Assembly: GCF_001881565.1 (NCBI RefSeq)
Contig: NZ_MPDJ01000005.1
Coordinates: 358,284-422,283 of the forward strand
Source of the DNA: Eisenbergiella tayi
GTDB taxonomy: Bacteria > Bacillota > Clostridia > Lachnospirales > Lachnospiraceae
DNA length: 64,000 nt
Direction: 5' to 3'
The position numbers and the translations under genes are program-made. The notes beneath the pieces were generated by a model. It was not told the DNA's origin. It made no database searches and saw only the letters and a program-made list of their open reading frames with translations. This document shows positions 8,705 to 18,197 of the stretch, one piece after another. The number at the start of each line of letters is the position of its first letter. The stretch's first letter is position 1.

Positions 8705-9523
8705 TTAAATCCGATCTTTACTGTATACTATATTTCCTCTTCCGCCGTCCCTGCGTCCCATCTGCGGAGTGACGGCCTTGGCTACAAGGGCTCTCTTTCC
8801 CATGAAGGAGAAGGGTATGTCATCTGTATTTCCAGCCTTAATATCCTCACAGACAGCGATTACATCCTCCATGATTTCCTTATGGCCGTTACCGTCGCCA
8901 TGAGAAAGATAAACGGTATCAAATTTTCCGGCAAGCTCCCCCGACAGCCTTTTCAGGCTTTCCTCATATTCCGTAATTGTCGTGGAATAATCATCAAACA
9001 TGAATGTGAAATAATTACAGGCATCCCCAAGAAGAACGGAACGTTCCTCCGGAATAAGCATAACCACGGATCCAAGAGTATGTCCCGGACAGTCATATAT
9101 TTCGATAGTGGTTCCGCCCAGATCAAAGGCATCCCCTCCCTTTAAATCCCGGAACGTCCCGCAGGGCGCTTCAGGGATAAAATCCGCCGCAGTCACTTCC
9201 TGTTCCAAAGGAGTTCCCTCCAGGCCGGCTTTTCTGAATTCCAGGGAACAATGCTCATTATAAATATAATCATCCTTATGATTCATGTACACTTCTTCAA
9301 ATTCCGGCGCCCCCATGGCATGATCCACATGTCCGTGGGTGAGAAGTACCATGACAGGCTTATCCGTAAGCTTCTGCACGCAGGCCTTCAGGCTTCCGAT
9401 TCCGGTTCCCGTATCCAGCAGGGCCGCCTTTTCCTTTCCTTCCACCAGATACATCAATTCCCCGCAGAAGCCGTATATTCTGGTGACCCGAGCCGTCAGT
9501 TTTTCTGTCTTAAATTGCAGCAT
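8705..9523 (-). CDS. MBL-fold metallo-hydrolase
   Basis: Cytosolic metallo-beta-lactamase-fold hydrolase of 272 aa. The first zinc-binding motif is THGHVDHAMG near residue 62. Further ligands are in DCPGHTLGSV (His), LLGDACN (Asp) and LSHGDGNGH (His), so the binuclear metal site looks complete. The substrate cannot be told from sequence; relatives include hydroxyacylglutathione hydrolase-like enzymes. GGAGGGG lies 5 bp before the ATG. It starts 15 bp after the stop of the esterase gene, so the two likely form an operon. Confidence 0.85.
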   Translation of the reverse strand: MLQFKTEKLTARVTRIYGFCGELMYLVEGKEKAALLDTGTGIGSLKACVQKLTDKPVMVLLTHGHVDHAMGAPEFEEVYMNHKDDYIYNEHCSLEFRKAGLEGTPLEQEVTAADFIPEAPCGTFRDLKGGDAFDLGGTTIEIYDCPGHTLGSVVMLIPEERSVLLGDACNYFTFMFDDYSTTITEYEESLKRLSGELAGKFDTVYLSHGDGNGHKEIMEDVIAVCEDIKAGNTDDIPFSFMGKRALVAKAVTPQMGRRDGGRGNIVYSKDRI

Positions 9524-9538
9524 GTTTCCCCTCCTGGT

Positions 9539-10468
9539 TTAAATATACCGTTTTATGAATTCCTCCACCACATCCAGCGCTTCTTCACAGTTAAACCCTC
9601 CAAACCCGTGATTGGCACCCACAAGCTTCACAAATTCCACTGTCTTTCCCAATTCCTTCATTTTATGATACAGCCGGCAGCTTTGGTTGAAGGGCACCAG
9701 CATATCGCTTCCCCCATGCATGATAAGCAGCGGCGGAGTCTCTTTTTCCCGGCTGAGATAATTCATGGGAACTGTAGCCTCGGCCAGTTCCGGATTTTCC
9801 AGCACGTTTTTCCTGCCGATGACAAAGCCTTCCGGACTTTCCGGCCCGATATGATCCTGTACGCTGGGATAATAATTCATTTTAGCAATATCTGTAGGGC
9901 CATACCAGTCCACGATGCAGTTTACCGCGGCAGACTGCTCCCGGTAAGCGTCCATATCCGGCGCATCATCTCCTGTAAAACCGGTCATCAGGGCCGTATG
10001 TCCTCCGCTGGAATCCCCCCACAGAGCCACATGCTGCGGATCTATCCTGTATCTGGAGGCATTGATTCTCAGAAAGCGTATTGCCGTTTTGGTATCCTGC
10101 ACCTGCGCAGGAAAAGGCGCAATATCACTGGGCCGGTATTCCACAATGGCGATGGCATAGCCCCGCTGGCTCATACGCAGAAGGGCAGGCAGATGACAGT
10201 ACAGATCCTGCCTGTGCCAGGCGGAACCCTGGACAAACACGATAAGAGGCCACTGCCTGTCAGGCTCTTCCATCGTTCTGGGAATTAAAACCTTTAGATG
10301 CAGATTGATGCCGTCACGGTTGGCATATATCTCATCCGGAAGAAATTCCACATCATAACCAAAGGTATCTTTCCATTTTACCGTCTTCACGCCCTCCGGC
10401 AATTCCTCCGATTCCGGAAAACTCTCCGGCGGGATCTGAAGCGGCGGAATCAATTTCAGTTCTTCCAT
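9539..10468 (-). CDS. Alpha/beta hydrolase (acetylesterase / BD-FAE-like)
   Basis: Cytosolic serine esterase of 309 aa. The ATG at 10468 is preferred over the in-frame one at 10498 because GGAGG sits 8 bp upstream of it. The nucleophile elbow is GDSSGGH, the Asp is in MHGGSDMLVPF and the catalytic His in GANHGFGG. The oxyanion region reads VFVQGSAW, matching the BD-FAE/lipase branch that replaces the HGGG motif. Such enzymes often remove acetyl or feruloyl groups from plant polysaccharides. The rhamnosidase upstream on the same strand fits that idea, although a terminator separates them. Exact substrate unknown. Confidence 0.85.
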   Translation of the reverse strand: MEELKLIPPLQIPPESFPESEELPEGVKTVKWKDTFGYDVEFLPDEIYANRDGINLHLKVLIPRTMEEPDRQWPLIVFVQGSAWHRQDLYCHLPALLRMSQRGYAIAIVEYRPSDIAPFPAQVQDTKTAIRFLRINASRYRIDPQHVALWGDSSGGHTALMTGFTGDDAPDMDAYREQSAAVNCIVDWYGPTDIAKMNYYPSVQDHIGPESPEGFVIGRKNVLENPELAEATVPMNYLSREKETPPLLIMHGGSDMLVPFNQSCRLYHKMKELGKTVEFVKLVGANHGFGGFNCEEALDVVEEFIKRYI

Positions 10469-10594
10469 TTTGTTATCCTCCTGTCGATTTCTCTTCAATC
10501 GCTGCCTTCATTGTATCACAAATTTGTTTTAGCCATGACTATTCTTTTCTTTTTTACATTAAATTTACGCAGATGTATCCTCTCCCAAAAAAGA

Positions 10595-10642
10595 AAGGCA
10601 GTCTGATTTACCGGGGCCATCCCTCAGCAAGTCAGCTGCCTT
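10595..10642 (-). terminator. Intrinsic terminator after the rhamnosidase gene
   Basis: On the minus strand AAGGCAG pairs with CTGCCTTT at the outer end, with a second CTGA/TCAG pairing inside, followed by TCTTTTTT. It lies between the rhamnosidase stop (10746) and the esterase start (10468). Confidence 0.65.
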
Positions 10643-10745
10643 AACTATCAGGTATTTTCCGTTCGATCCCGGTTGTTTTTCAGCCGCTCATCCGCCGGCG
10701 GACAGGAGAACCTTTGCTTCTTGGCCGGCGCATTCATTTGGATCG

Positions 10746-12917
10746 TCATATACGGGAATAAAAGATATATTCCCCGGGCCCCACCTGGGTTTCCACGCCG
10801 TCAATGACAATGGACGCCGGGGAAGGAGTGGTGATTTCATAACGGAATCTGCCCTCTTCCTGTTTCCACAGGGAACGGACAAGCCCTTTTCTTGTTTCAA
10901 TGGAGGCTTCCAGCCAGTCCAGCCTTGAATCCGGCTTAGGCGCTATTTTCACCCGTTCAAAACCGGGAGCCTCTTCCACGGTATGGATTCCCGCCGCCTC
11001 TTCATACACCCAGTCAGCTACGGCGCCATAGGCATAATGGTTGAAGGAATTCATATCCGTACTCCAGAAATCGCCGTTTTCCATAATGCCGTCCCAATGC
11101 TCCCATACGGTGGTCGCCCCTTTGGTCACCGGATACAGCCAGGAAGGGTACTCCGTACGCAAAAGCAGGGTATATGCCAGATCGGTATGCCCATAGCTGC
11201 TTAGCACATGCAGAAGATAAGGGGTGCCCACAAAGCCCGTCTGCAGCCTGCTGCCGCAGGAAACCACCATATCCGCAAGGGCATCCGCCGTCTTTGCGGG
11301 ATCTTCGGCCAGGTTGAAATGCACCGCCAGGACATGCTCGGTCTGGGTACGGTAATCGGTAAAGGTTCTGCGGAAGGTTTCCACTATATTCCGGTATAAT
11401 TCTTCATAGCAGCTGACATCCTCGCCCAGCGCTTTTCCCGCCTTTACCACAAGAGATGTGGAATAAGCATAGAAGGCGGATGCTATGAAATCCGCACGGG
11501 AGGATCCCTTATAGCTTCCCACCGGCGCATCCAGCCCCAGCCAGTCCTCATAATGCTCGCCGCCGGTCCACAGATATTTATCCTTTGTTGTATTGGTGAT
11601 AAAACCAATATATTTCTTCATACAGTCAAACTGTCTGGCAAGAATCTCTTTATCCCCGTAAGTCAGATAAATCTGCCACGGGCAGATGGTCGCCGCATCA
11701 TCCCAGGCGGCGCTGCCGCTTCCCACAAACAGAGTGGGCACCACATGTCCGATGGAGCCGTCCGGGAGCTGATCCGCCGCCATATCAGCAAGCCATTTGG
11801 TGAAAAATTTATCCACATCATAGTTATAGCTTGCCGTCTTAACAAAGGCCTGCGCATCACCGGTCCAGCCCATACGTTCGTCACGCTGAGGGCAGTCGGT
11901 GGGCACATCCAGGAAATTGCCCTTCTGTCCCCAGATAATATTGCTGAAAAGCTGGTTCAGCAACGGATTGGAGGAACGCAGACAGCCGGTCCGTTTCATA
12001 TCAGAATGTACCGCTACGGCGTAAAACTGCTCCGGCCTCGGTGTCCCCGGGAACTGATCAAGGCGGATATAGCGGAAGCCGAAAAAGGTCATTTTAGGCT
12101 TATAAGTCTGCACTCCGTCACAGCAGGTATAAAATATCTTCGCCTTGGCTGCGCGATAATTGGCATTATAGAAATTGCCGTCCTTATCCAGAACCTCTCC
12201 GTGTGAAATTTCCACTTTGTCTCCTGCCCTTGCGTCCAGCGTAAACTGGACATAGCCGGTAACCTCCTGGCCGAAATCCACAACCGTTTCTCCATTAGGG
12301 GCTGTAAATACCGAGGCGGCCTTTACATATTCCTGTTCGGTAATCTCTTCTCCCTCCTGGGGAATCAGGTTATCCTTTGTCCATTCAAAGACTTCCGCCG
12401 GAAGATATTCCGCTGTTTCAAAACCGGCGTCAAAGGTTTCTCCGTCATAGATCTCACTGAAACGGATTTTGCTTTCTCCTGCCTTCCAGCTTTCATCCGT
12501 GCCTATGCAGGTTGTATTCCCTTCCTTATCCGTAATAACGATTTCCGCAAGAAGGCCTGCCGGAATGGCGGCTTTTTCCGCTTTTCCTTCCTCCGTAATC
12601 CATCCGGGCACGGGACTCCTGTACCAGCCCTTTCCCACAGTAACGGAAAGCCTGTTTTCATCCTTCAGAAGCTGTGTAATATCATATACCTGGTATTGAA
12701 GTCTTGATTTATAGGAGGTCCAGCCGGGAGCCAGCACATACCGTCCTACCCTGCTGCCATTCAGGACTGCCTCATATACCCCCAGAGCCGTCACCCATAA
12801 TTCCGCTTTGGCAATCTCCTTTCCCCCATTTTCTCCGCCGTCAAATTCCCTGATAAATACAGGGCAGACTTCCCCCATCTCCTGGGACGGCTTAATCCAT
12901 TTCCCACTCCACTCCAT
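10746..12917 (-). CDS. Alpha-L-rhamnosidase (GH78)
   Basis: Hydrolyses terminal alpha-L-rhamnose from plant glycosides or pectin side chains. The 723-aa protein has no signal peptide, so it probably acts in the cytosol on imported substrate. Domains in order: Bac_rhamnosid_N beta-sandwich (about 25-190, AELWVTALGVYEAVLNG), a concanavalin-like domain (about 205-300, VVDFGQEVTGYVQF), the (alpha/alpha)6 catalytic barrel (about 310-640) and a C-terminal beta-sandwich. The GH78 hallmark CPQRDERMGWTGDAQ carries the catalytic acidic residues. It is shorter than many GH78 enzymes because it lacks an extra N-terminal module. GAGAGGG precedes the ATG. An AraC regulator lies 113 bp upstream on the same strand. 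Confidence 0.93.
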   Translation of the reverse strand: MEWSGKWIKPSQEMGEVCPVFIREFDGGENGGKEIAKAELWVTALGVYEAVLNGSRVGRYVLAPGWTSYKSRLQYQVYDITQLLKDENRLSVTVGKGWYRSPVPGWITEEGKAEKAAIPAGLLAEIVITDKEGNTTCIGTDESWKAGESKIRFSEIYDGETFDAGFETAEYLPAEVFEWTKDNLIPQEGEEITEQEYVKAASVFTAPNGETVVDFGQEVTGYVQFTLDARAGDKVEISHGEVLDKDGNFYNANYRAAKAKIFYTCCDGVQTYKPKMTFFGFRYIRLDQFPGTPRPEQFYAVAVHSDMKRTGCLRSSNPLLNQLFSNIIWGQKGNFLDVPTDCPQRDERMGWTGDAQAFVKTASYNYDVDKFFTKWLADMAADQLPDGSIGHVVPTLFVGSGSAAWDDAATICPWQIYLTYGDKEILARQFDCMKKYIGFITNTTKDKYLWTGGEHYEDWLGLDAPVGSYKGSSRADFIASAFYAYSTSLVVKAGKALGEDVSCYEELYRNIVETFRRTFTDYRTQTEHVLAVHFNLAEDPAKTADALADMVVSCGSRLQTGFVGTPYLLHVLSSYGHTDLAYTLLLRTEYPSWLYPVTKGATTVWEHWDGIMENGDFWSTDMNSFNHYAYGAVADWVYEEAAGIHTVEEAPGFERVKIAPKPDSRLDWLEASIETRKGLVRSLWKQEEGRFRYEITTPSPASIVIDGVETQVGPGEYIFYSRI

Positions 12918-13030
12918 ATGTAATCCCTCTCCGTGCGCTGCAACGCACCTGCTGTTTATGAGTGCCGGACATGCATATTTTATCCGGCCCGAACCGCCGG
13001 CCGCCCAATGACTTTGGCCGCCGTTATTCC

Positions 13031-14119
13031 CTACAGGCTTACCTGATTTTTCCTGCTCCGGTACTGCTGGGGCGTACAGCCGAAGCTTTCCTTGAAGTTC
13101 CTGTAAAAGCAGCTGATATCCGAATAACCAACCGCAGCCGCCACCTCTTCGATGCTGCAGGTGGAATTCCCAATCATCCCCGCCGCCTGCTTCATCCTGA
13201 ACTCTTTCAGCAGAAACCGGAACGTCTTCCCCGTCTCACGCCTGATATATCTGCTCAAATACCCTTCACTCTTCCCGAAATGCTTTGCCAGGCCCGTCAG
13301 GTTTACCGTAGTGTAATTTTCCCGGATATACCGGACAATCACCGGCAGGGCCGCTTCGCTCACACTGATGCTGCCCATGTTTTCCATCTCCTGCTGATGG
13401 GCCTTCAGGGCCCAGCCGAACAAAAGCATCACATAGCCCTTCATCATCAGATTTCCTCCGGCCCCCTGCTCCTTTCTCTGCAAAAGGCCCTCCTCACACA
13501 TCTCCAGGACAATTCTTCGCAGCCGTTCATCCCTGCCGCAGCGCACCACCAATACCTGGCTGCTCCCCTTGCTGTAGAGCATCTGCCAGAAAAAATCCGA
13601 AATACTGTCATTTTCCAGCAGCAAACTGTAAAAGGCCTCCCCGAAAGTACTTCTCTTAAGTATTATATTGACAGTCACCGCATCCTCTTCCCACGTAAAA
13701 ACCGCCTGGTTCATCTCAGGAGGAACAATCACAAAATCTCCCTCCTCCAACAGACACTCCCTGTCCTGCGTTTTCCCCTGGGCAAAAAAACGGCATCTCC
13801 CCTTTAACGCATATACCACCTTAATAAACTTCAGGTTATGGTAAAACGGCGGGGCATAACGGTCATGAATAATAATAGAACATTCCATATTTTCATCGGG
13901 AAAACAATCCTGCTCCGTAAGAACATTCCCCATAAACACCGGCGCCTTTTCCCCCAGCACATAACCGCTGGTATCCGTCCTCCGGAACTGCTCCTTAAAA
14001 TCCTCCCAGTTCCACACCACATGACGAAAGGCCTCCGGATTAGCCAAATATATTTCCCGACAACTTTTTTCATAATCCCTGAGAGGGATCAGTTTATTCT
14101 CTATTTCCTGATAATTCAT
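13031..14119 (-). CDS. AraC-family transcriptional regulator
   Basis: Regulator of 362 aa with an N-terminal cupin-like sensing domain (about 70-190, including FYHNLKFIKVVYALKGRC and LLEEGDFVIVPP). A C-terminal double helix-turn-helix domain spans about 262-360 (ENYTTVNLTGLAKHFGKSEG, IEEVAAAVGYSDISCFYRNF). It lies just upstream of the rhamnosidase gene in the same direction and probably controls it, perhaps sensing rhamnose or a rhamnoside. Its own 5' side faces the giant inverted repeat at 14298-14736. Toward its 5' end the plus strand is A+C-rich, somewhat beyond other minus-strand genes. Confidence 0.9.
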   Translation of the reverse strand: MNYQEIENKLIPLRDYEKSCREIYLANPEAFRHVVWNWEDFKEQFRRTDTSGYVLGEKAPVFMGNVLTEQDCFPDENMECSIIIHDRYAPPFYHNLKFIKVVYALKGRCRFFAQGKTQDRECLLEEGDFVIVPPEMNQAVFTWEEDAVTVNIILKRSTFGEAFYSLLLENDSISDFFWQMLYSKGSSQVLVVRCGRDERLRRIVLEMCEEGLLQRKEQGAGGNLMMKGYVMLLFGWALKAHQQEMENMGSISVSEAALPVIVRYIRENYTTVNLTGLAKHFGKSEGYLSRYIRRETGKTFRFLLKEFRMKQAAGMIGNSTCSIEEVAAAVGYSDISCFYRNFKESFGCTPQQYRSRKNQVSL

Positions 14120-14297
14120 CCGTTCCTATCCCTGTGCTTACATTAACCAAAATTAAATAACAGTAACTGTAACTCTATTTCTTGTAGAATCTCTATTTTC
14201 CTGCTTTCCTTCATAGTATCTTTTTTGTCATAAAAAGTCACTATGATTTCCTGCTGTCTTTTTATGACCTGTTTATACTAAAAAAACTGCTATGAAA

Positions 14298-14736
14298 GCA
14301 GGCCCTTACTCTCGTTTGGAAGTTCCCGCCAATCCCCTTCCCGCGGTCTCTTCCGGTGGGCTGTTGTGGGCTCTTGCTGTGGCTTCTTCCTGCGGCCTGT
14401 GTCCGGGGAAGGTTATCCCCTGTGTTTCCGTAAGCATCTCAAAAAAAGGAGCTGTTTCTAACAATTTCAATTCTATGCTACGCTGCCCGCCCTTAGCGGC
14501 TCTGTAAGCGACTAAAGTCGCTCCGACGATCCTCGGGAGGAGTTCAGCCGCGTTGGCAACGAAGTATAGAATTAAAATTGTTAGAAACAGCCCCTTTTTT
14601 GTCTGCTTACATAAACACTAGGGATAACCTTCTCCGGCACAGGACACACCGCAGGAAGAAGCCGCAGCAAAAGCCCGCCGGAAGAAACCGCGGGAAGGGG
14701 ATGGGCGGGAACTCCCAAACGAGAGCAAGGGCCTGC
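14298..14736. repeat. Giant inverted repeat A (family 1), 439 bp
   Basis: This fills most of the 641-bp gap between the AraC gene and the DUF1934 gene. The two halves are near-mirror images centred on 14517, with a short GCGACTAAAGTCGC palindrome at 14508-14521. The outer arms (14298-14433 and 14607-14736) pair with each other and are specific to this locus. The core (14434-14606) begins GCATCTCAAAAAAAGG, ends in the complement of GCAGACAAAAAAGGGG, and is shared with repeat D at 50.6 kb in opposite orientation. Inner signatures are CTGTTTCTAAC, CGCTGCCCGCCCTTAGC on one side and GCCAACGCGGCTGAA on the other. No convincing protein is encoded. The right end is 24 bp from the DUF1934 stop codon. 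Confidence 0.85.
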
Positions 14737-14760
14737 CTCCTCAACCTACGCTATTTTTTA

Positions 14761-15210
14761 TCATGACAACAAATCAATCCCCCCATTATCCTTCGGCCTG
14801 ATATACATCTCAATTTTACAGTCCGCCAGATATTCATAATTAACCTCCAGCGCATAATCCACATTAACCCGGATTTCCTTTTCCGTCTCTGTAAGAGACA
14901 CCCTGCTGGTGTCAAGGCCAACCAGAATCCCTCCATAGGGTGTAAGATAATTCGTCATGTTTTTTTTGTTTTCTTCGAATACCATATATACATTTACCAG
15001 GCCGCGTTTGGTAAGGTTCAGTTCACGCTCCCGGAATTTGATGATATTTTTGGTTGGCTCCTCACAGCCCTCCATAAGTTCATCGTAAATGACATAATGA
15101 GTACCATTTTTTTTATAATATTGACCCCATTGTATCGTTTCGATTTCTTCACTGTCGGCGCTCTGGTCGAACTGAAGCCCTTTAATGGAAACCATTACAT
15201 CTTTTGTCAT
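14761..15210 (-). CDS. DUF1934 family beta-barrel protein (YwiB-like)
   Basis: Small cytosolic protein of 149 aa of the DUF1934 family, which has a calycin-like barrel fold and no settled function. The in-frame ATG at 15324 is rejected: the ATG at 15210 has AGGAGG 6 bp upstream, and the longer version would overlap murI by about 100 bp. Recognisable parts are MVSIKGLQF at the start, THYVIYDE and TPYGGILVGLDTSRVSL. It follows murI with a 16-bp gap and is probably co-transcribed with it. Confidence 0.85.
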   Translation of the reverse strand: MTKDVMVSIKGLQFDQSADSEEIETIQWGQYYKKNGTHYVIYDELMEGCEEPTKNIIKFRERELNLTKRGLVNVYMVFEENKKNMTNYLTPYGGILVGLDTSRVSLTETEKEIRVNVDYALEVNYEYLADCKIEMYIRPKDNGGIDLLS

Positions 15211-15226
15211 AGCAAACCTCCTGTTG

Positions 15227-16060
15227 TCAGTATTCTTCAATTTGAATGGTTTTGGCCGACAGGATACCATATTTAATGATGGAATTGGCAAAGCGTTTGA
15301 ATTTTTCCGCTCCGTCACTGACATAAAATTTATATTTGTTATCCCCTAAAGCCGGCGCCTGGGGATTGAGCAGATTACAGTCTGTCAGAAGCTTTTTCAG
15401 CTCAGCTGCCGTTTCGTAGGCCGGATTCACCAAAGTTACCTCTTCTCCCATAATCCTGCCGACTGTGGAACGGATAAGCGGATAGTGGGTACATCCCAAA
15501 ATCAAAGTATCAATCCCGATATCAATAAGCTCTGTCAGATACCGGGAGGCAATTTCATCTGTTACCGGATCCTGAAGCAGGCCTTCCTCCACCAGCGGGA
15601 CAAACAGCGGGCAGGCTTTGCCGGTCACCTTTGCATCCGGGTTAATATTATGTATAAAATCCGTATAAATCTGACTGCCGATAGTCCCTTCGGTACCTAT
15701 AACACCTATTTTTCCGTTTCTGGTCACTTCAGCCGCCACCCTGGCTCCCGGCTTCACAACCCCGATAATAGGAATATCTATTTCCTTTTCCAGGCTGTCC
15801 AGGGCATAAGCGCTCGCCGTATTGCAGGCAACCACGATAGCTTTTACATCCTGTGTCCGGAGAAAACGTACGATCTGCCTGGAATATCTGGTCACCGTAT
15901 CCTGTGACTTACTGCCGTAAGGCACCCTGGCCGTATCGCCGAAATATACTATTTTTTCATTAGGAATCTGGCGCATAATTTCCCGCGCCACCGTAAGGCC
16001 GCCTACACCGGAGTCAAAGACCCCCACCGCAGCGCCCTGCAGTTCTTTACTCTGTATCAT
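15227..16060 (-). CDS. murI: Glutamate racemase
   Basis: Interconverts L- and D-glutamate to supply D-Glu for peptidoglycan; cytosolic, 277 aa. The catalytic cysteines are in VACNTASA (near residue 79) and LILGCTHYPL (near 190). The N-terminal GVFDSGVGGLTVAREI and the YFGDTARVPYG segment are diagnostic. GAGGAAGGA lies directly before the ATG. The downstream DUF1934 gene is linked. The small membrane-associated gene upstream is on the same strand. Confidence 0.96.
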   Translation of the reverse strand: MIQSKELQGAAVGVFDSGVGGLTVAREIMRQIPNEKIVYFGDTARVPYGSKSQDTVTRYSRQIVRFLRTQDVKAIVVACNTASAYALDSLEKEIDIPIIGVVKPGARVAAEVTRNGKIGVIGTEGTIGSQIYTDFIHNINPDAKVTGKACPLFVPLVEEGLLQDPVTDEIASRYLTELIDIGIDTLILGCTHYPLIRSTVGRIMGEEVTLVNPAYETAAELKKLLTDCNLLNPQAPALGDNKYKFYVSDGAEKFKRFANSIIKYGILSAKTIQIEEY

Positions 16061-16115
16061 TCCTTCCTCGATTCCGCCGCCAAGACAGCATTTTTAACCG
16101 ATGGAAATCTGCCTG

Positions 16116-16448
16116 CTACCATTCCGCTCCCGCAGAATATTTTACCCGGTTTTCATCCCGGCGATCCGGAGAAGCTTCCTTGCCGCCTTCCTCTCTTACC
16201 CCGGCCGCATCCGCTTTCTTTCCTTTTTCTTTATCCATAAAACTGAAGCGGATCGTAACCTCTCCTTTTCCGGCATCCAGTATCTGATAATAGTCTTTTA
16301 CCTGATCCGTGGATTCCACAGGAGTTCCATCCTCTATTTTCTGATAGGCATCGCCCGCAAAGGTGTATTCCGGATACAATATATTCCAGAAGCTGCATAC
16401 AAGCAGCCCTGCCGCAGCGACATCCCTGATGATTTCCTTATATTTCAT
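16116..16448 (-). CDS. Small protein of unknown function with N-terminal hydrophobic segment
   Basis: I do not recognise the family. The 110-aa product has a hydrophobic segment at about residues 9-28 (AAAGLLVCSFWNILYP), so it may be anchored or secreted. A short polar domain follows (QKIEDGTPVESTDQVKDYYQ, EVTIRFSF), then a highly charged low-complexity tail. GGAAGGGA lies 9 bp before the ATG, supporting translation. It sits between murI and the GntR regulator, all on the minus strand. The conserved-looking part is only about 70 residues long. Confidence 0.6.
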   Translation of the reverse strand: MKYKEIIRDVAAAGLLVCSFWNILYPEYTFAGDAYQKIEDGTPVESTDQVKDYYQILDAGKGEVTIRFSFMDKEKGKKADAAGVREEGGKEASPDRRDENRVKYSAGAEW

Positions 16449-16503
16449 GCTGTCAATTCCCTTCCGTTTGATCTATGGAAAGTATTGACAGACATTTGCC
16501 TGC

Positions 16504-17187
16504 TTATACTCTGGACGTTCCCTTATTCTGCTGAATCTGGTTCAGAATGGACTGCTCCTGGTTATAAATGTGCATTTTAATGGCTTTAGCACCGGCATTT
16601 TTGTCCCTGCAGCTGATGCACCTGTATATCTCTTCATGCTCCTCGATCAGCCTGCCATGCTGGCTCACGTCTTTAATATATTCCAGGCGGTACCGGTACA
16701 TTTGCTGGGAAAGGTTACTCACCATCTGCGCCAGCTTTTCGTTCCGGCTTCCCTGTACAATTATATCATGAAGCTCCACATCAGCCTGGGCTATCTGTAC
16801 GGCGTCCTGGGTTTTGGTAATTTCCGCAAAATTATCACAGGCCTGCCTCAGCTTTCCAATCTCTTCCTCTGAAATTCTTTCGCAGGCAAGTTCCATGGCA
16901 AGCGCATCCAGCGCCTGGCGGACTTCCAGCACATCCCTCAGGCTCTTGGCCGTAATCTGTGCAACCTCCGCGCCGCGCCTGGGTATCATCGTAACCAGTC
17001 CCTCCAGCTCCAGCTTGCGGATGGCTTCTCTGATTGGGGTCCGGCTCACGCCCAGCTTATTGGCAAGATGGATTTCCATCAGCCTTTCCCCCGGCTTCAT
17101 CTCGCCCTTCAATATGCTTTCCCGCAGAGTGTTGAATACAACATCTCTCAGAGGCAGGTAATCATTCGTATTTTCTTCAGCTTTCAT
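16504..17187 (-). CDS. GntR-family regulator, FadR/FCD subfamily
   Basis: DNA-binding repressor or activator of 227 aa. The winged helix is at about residues 12-75 (LKGEMKPGERLMEIHLANKLGVSRTPIREAIRKLELEGLV). The FCD ligand-binding domain is at about 85-215, with the metal-site pattern D..LH..I near the middle (ADVELHDIIVQGSRN) and later His residues. The ligand is probably a small carboxylic acid, but which one is not visible. It lies 50 bp downstream of ispE in the same direction. GTATAC-containing sites upstream of ispE are good operator candidates, suggesting autoregulation of the ispE-gntR unit. Confidence 0.92.
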   Translation of the reverse strand: MKAEENTNDYLPLRDVVFNTLRESILKGEMKPGERLMEIHLANKLGVSRTPIREAIRKLELEGLVTMIPRRGAEVAQITAKSLRDVLEVRQALDALAMELACERISEEEIGKLRQACDNFAEITKTQDAVQIAQADVELHDIIVQGSRNEKLAQMVSNLSQQMYRYRLEYIKDVSQHGRLIEEHEEIYRCISCRDKNAGAKAIKMHIYNQEQSILNQIQQNKGTSRV

Positions 17188-17237
17188 CTATGCTCCATTC
17201 TGCGTGCAGGGCACGTGCTTATTTCAACTGCGTTCGT

Positions 17238-18119
17238 TCATTTACGGATACAGGTCTTATCGGAAAAAGAAGTGAGATATACCTGTTTAGCCAGACCGGC
17301 CCTTCTCAGTTCCTCACAGGCCTGTGCCGCCAGGTCGTTTCTGTCATATAAGGCGAATACGGTGGGGCCGCTGCCGCTCATCAGGGCTCCCAGGGCTCCC
17401 CTCTGCATGAGAAACTGCTTGATCTGTCCGATAACCGGATATTCCTTTTCCGTTACCGTCTCCAGCACATTTTCAAGACGTTCTGCCACTCCCCGGATAT
17501 TTCCTTCCCGTATGCTGTCCAATATCCCGTCAATATCAGGGTGCTTTTCCATTCTTTCCAGGTGCAGGTTTTCATAGACGAAACGGGTGGATACATGAAT
17601 CGGCGGTTTTGCGATAATGACGGAGCATCGGGGCGCGGACGGCAGAGGAGTCAATATCTCGCCTATCCCTTCCGACAGCGCGGTCCCGCCCTGGATACAA
17701 TATGGCACATCGGCGCCGATTGTCACCGCCTTCTTCTGCATATCCTCCATGGTCATTCCCAGATCGAAAAGCTCATTCATCCCGGCGAACGCGGCGGCGG
17801 CATCGGTGCTTCCTCCCGCCATTCCTGCAGCAACAGGTATTTTTTTCTTAAGATGAATGGTCAGTCCTTCTTTGATGCCGTATTCCTTCCGGAGAAGCTC
17901 CACGGTTTTCACAATGAGGTTGTGCCCGTCCGTAGGCAGGGAACGCAGGTTGGTGGTCAGGCGCACCCTGCCGCCCTGCTGCTTCCTGAAGGTGAGCTCA
18001 TCATACAGGTTCACCGTCTGCATGATCATCCTCACCTCATGATACCCATCTTCCCTGCGCCTTATGACATCCAGGCCTAAATTAATCTTGGCCATTGCTT
18101 TTAATGTAATTTCTTCCAT
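17238..18119 (-). CDS. ispE: 4-diphosphocytidyl-2-C-methyl-D-erythritol kinase
   Basis: Phosphorylates CDP-methylerythritol in the MEP pathway of isoprenoid synthesis; cytosolic GHMP kinase of 293 aa. The N-terminal motif is LKAMAKINLGLDV. The ATP loop is IPVAAGMAGGSTDAAAA (near 93-109). The third motif is ALMSGSGPTVFALY (near 258). GGAG lies 6 bp before the ATG. It is the first gene of a minus-strand unit with the GntR regulator, driven by the promoter at 18221-18249. Confidence 0.95.
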   Translation of the reverse strand: MEEITLKAMAKINLGLDVIRRREDGYHEVRMIMQTVNLYDELTFRKQQGGRVRLTTNLRSLPTDGHNLIVKTVELLRKEYGIKEGLTIHLKKKIPVAAGMAGGSTDAAAAFAGMNELFDLGMTMEDMQKKAVTIGADVPYCIQGGTALSEGIGEILTPLPSAPRCSVIIAKPPIHVSTRFVYENLHLERMEKHPDIDGILDSIREGNIRGVAERLENVLETVTEKEYPVIGQIKQFLMQRGALGALMSGSGPTVFALYDRNDLAAQACEELRRAGLAKQVYLTSFSDKTCIRK

Positions 18120-18197
18120 TTCCGGCTCCTATCTGTACATCAGGAATTTTGTCCGGATAACATGGTAACTATTATGGCTGTACCTGTTCCATTCCGG

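Noticed and set aside
14292..14766. Two short plus-strand frames in repeat A
   Set aside because: They lie in the arms of the palindrome and have no Shine-Dalgarno site or domain.
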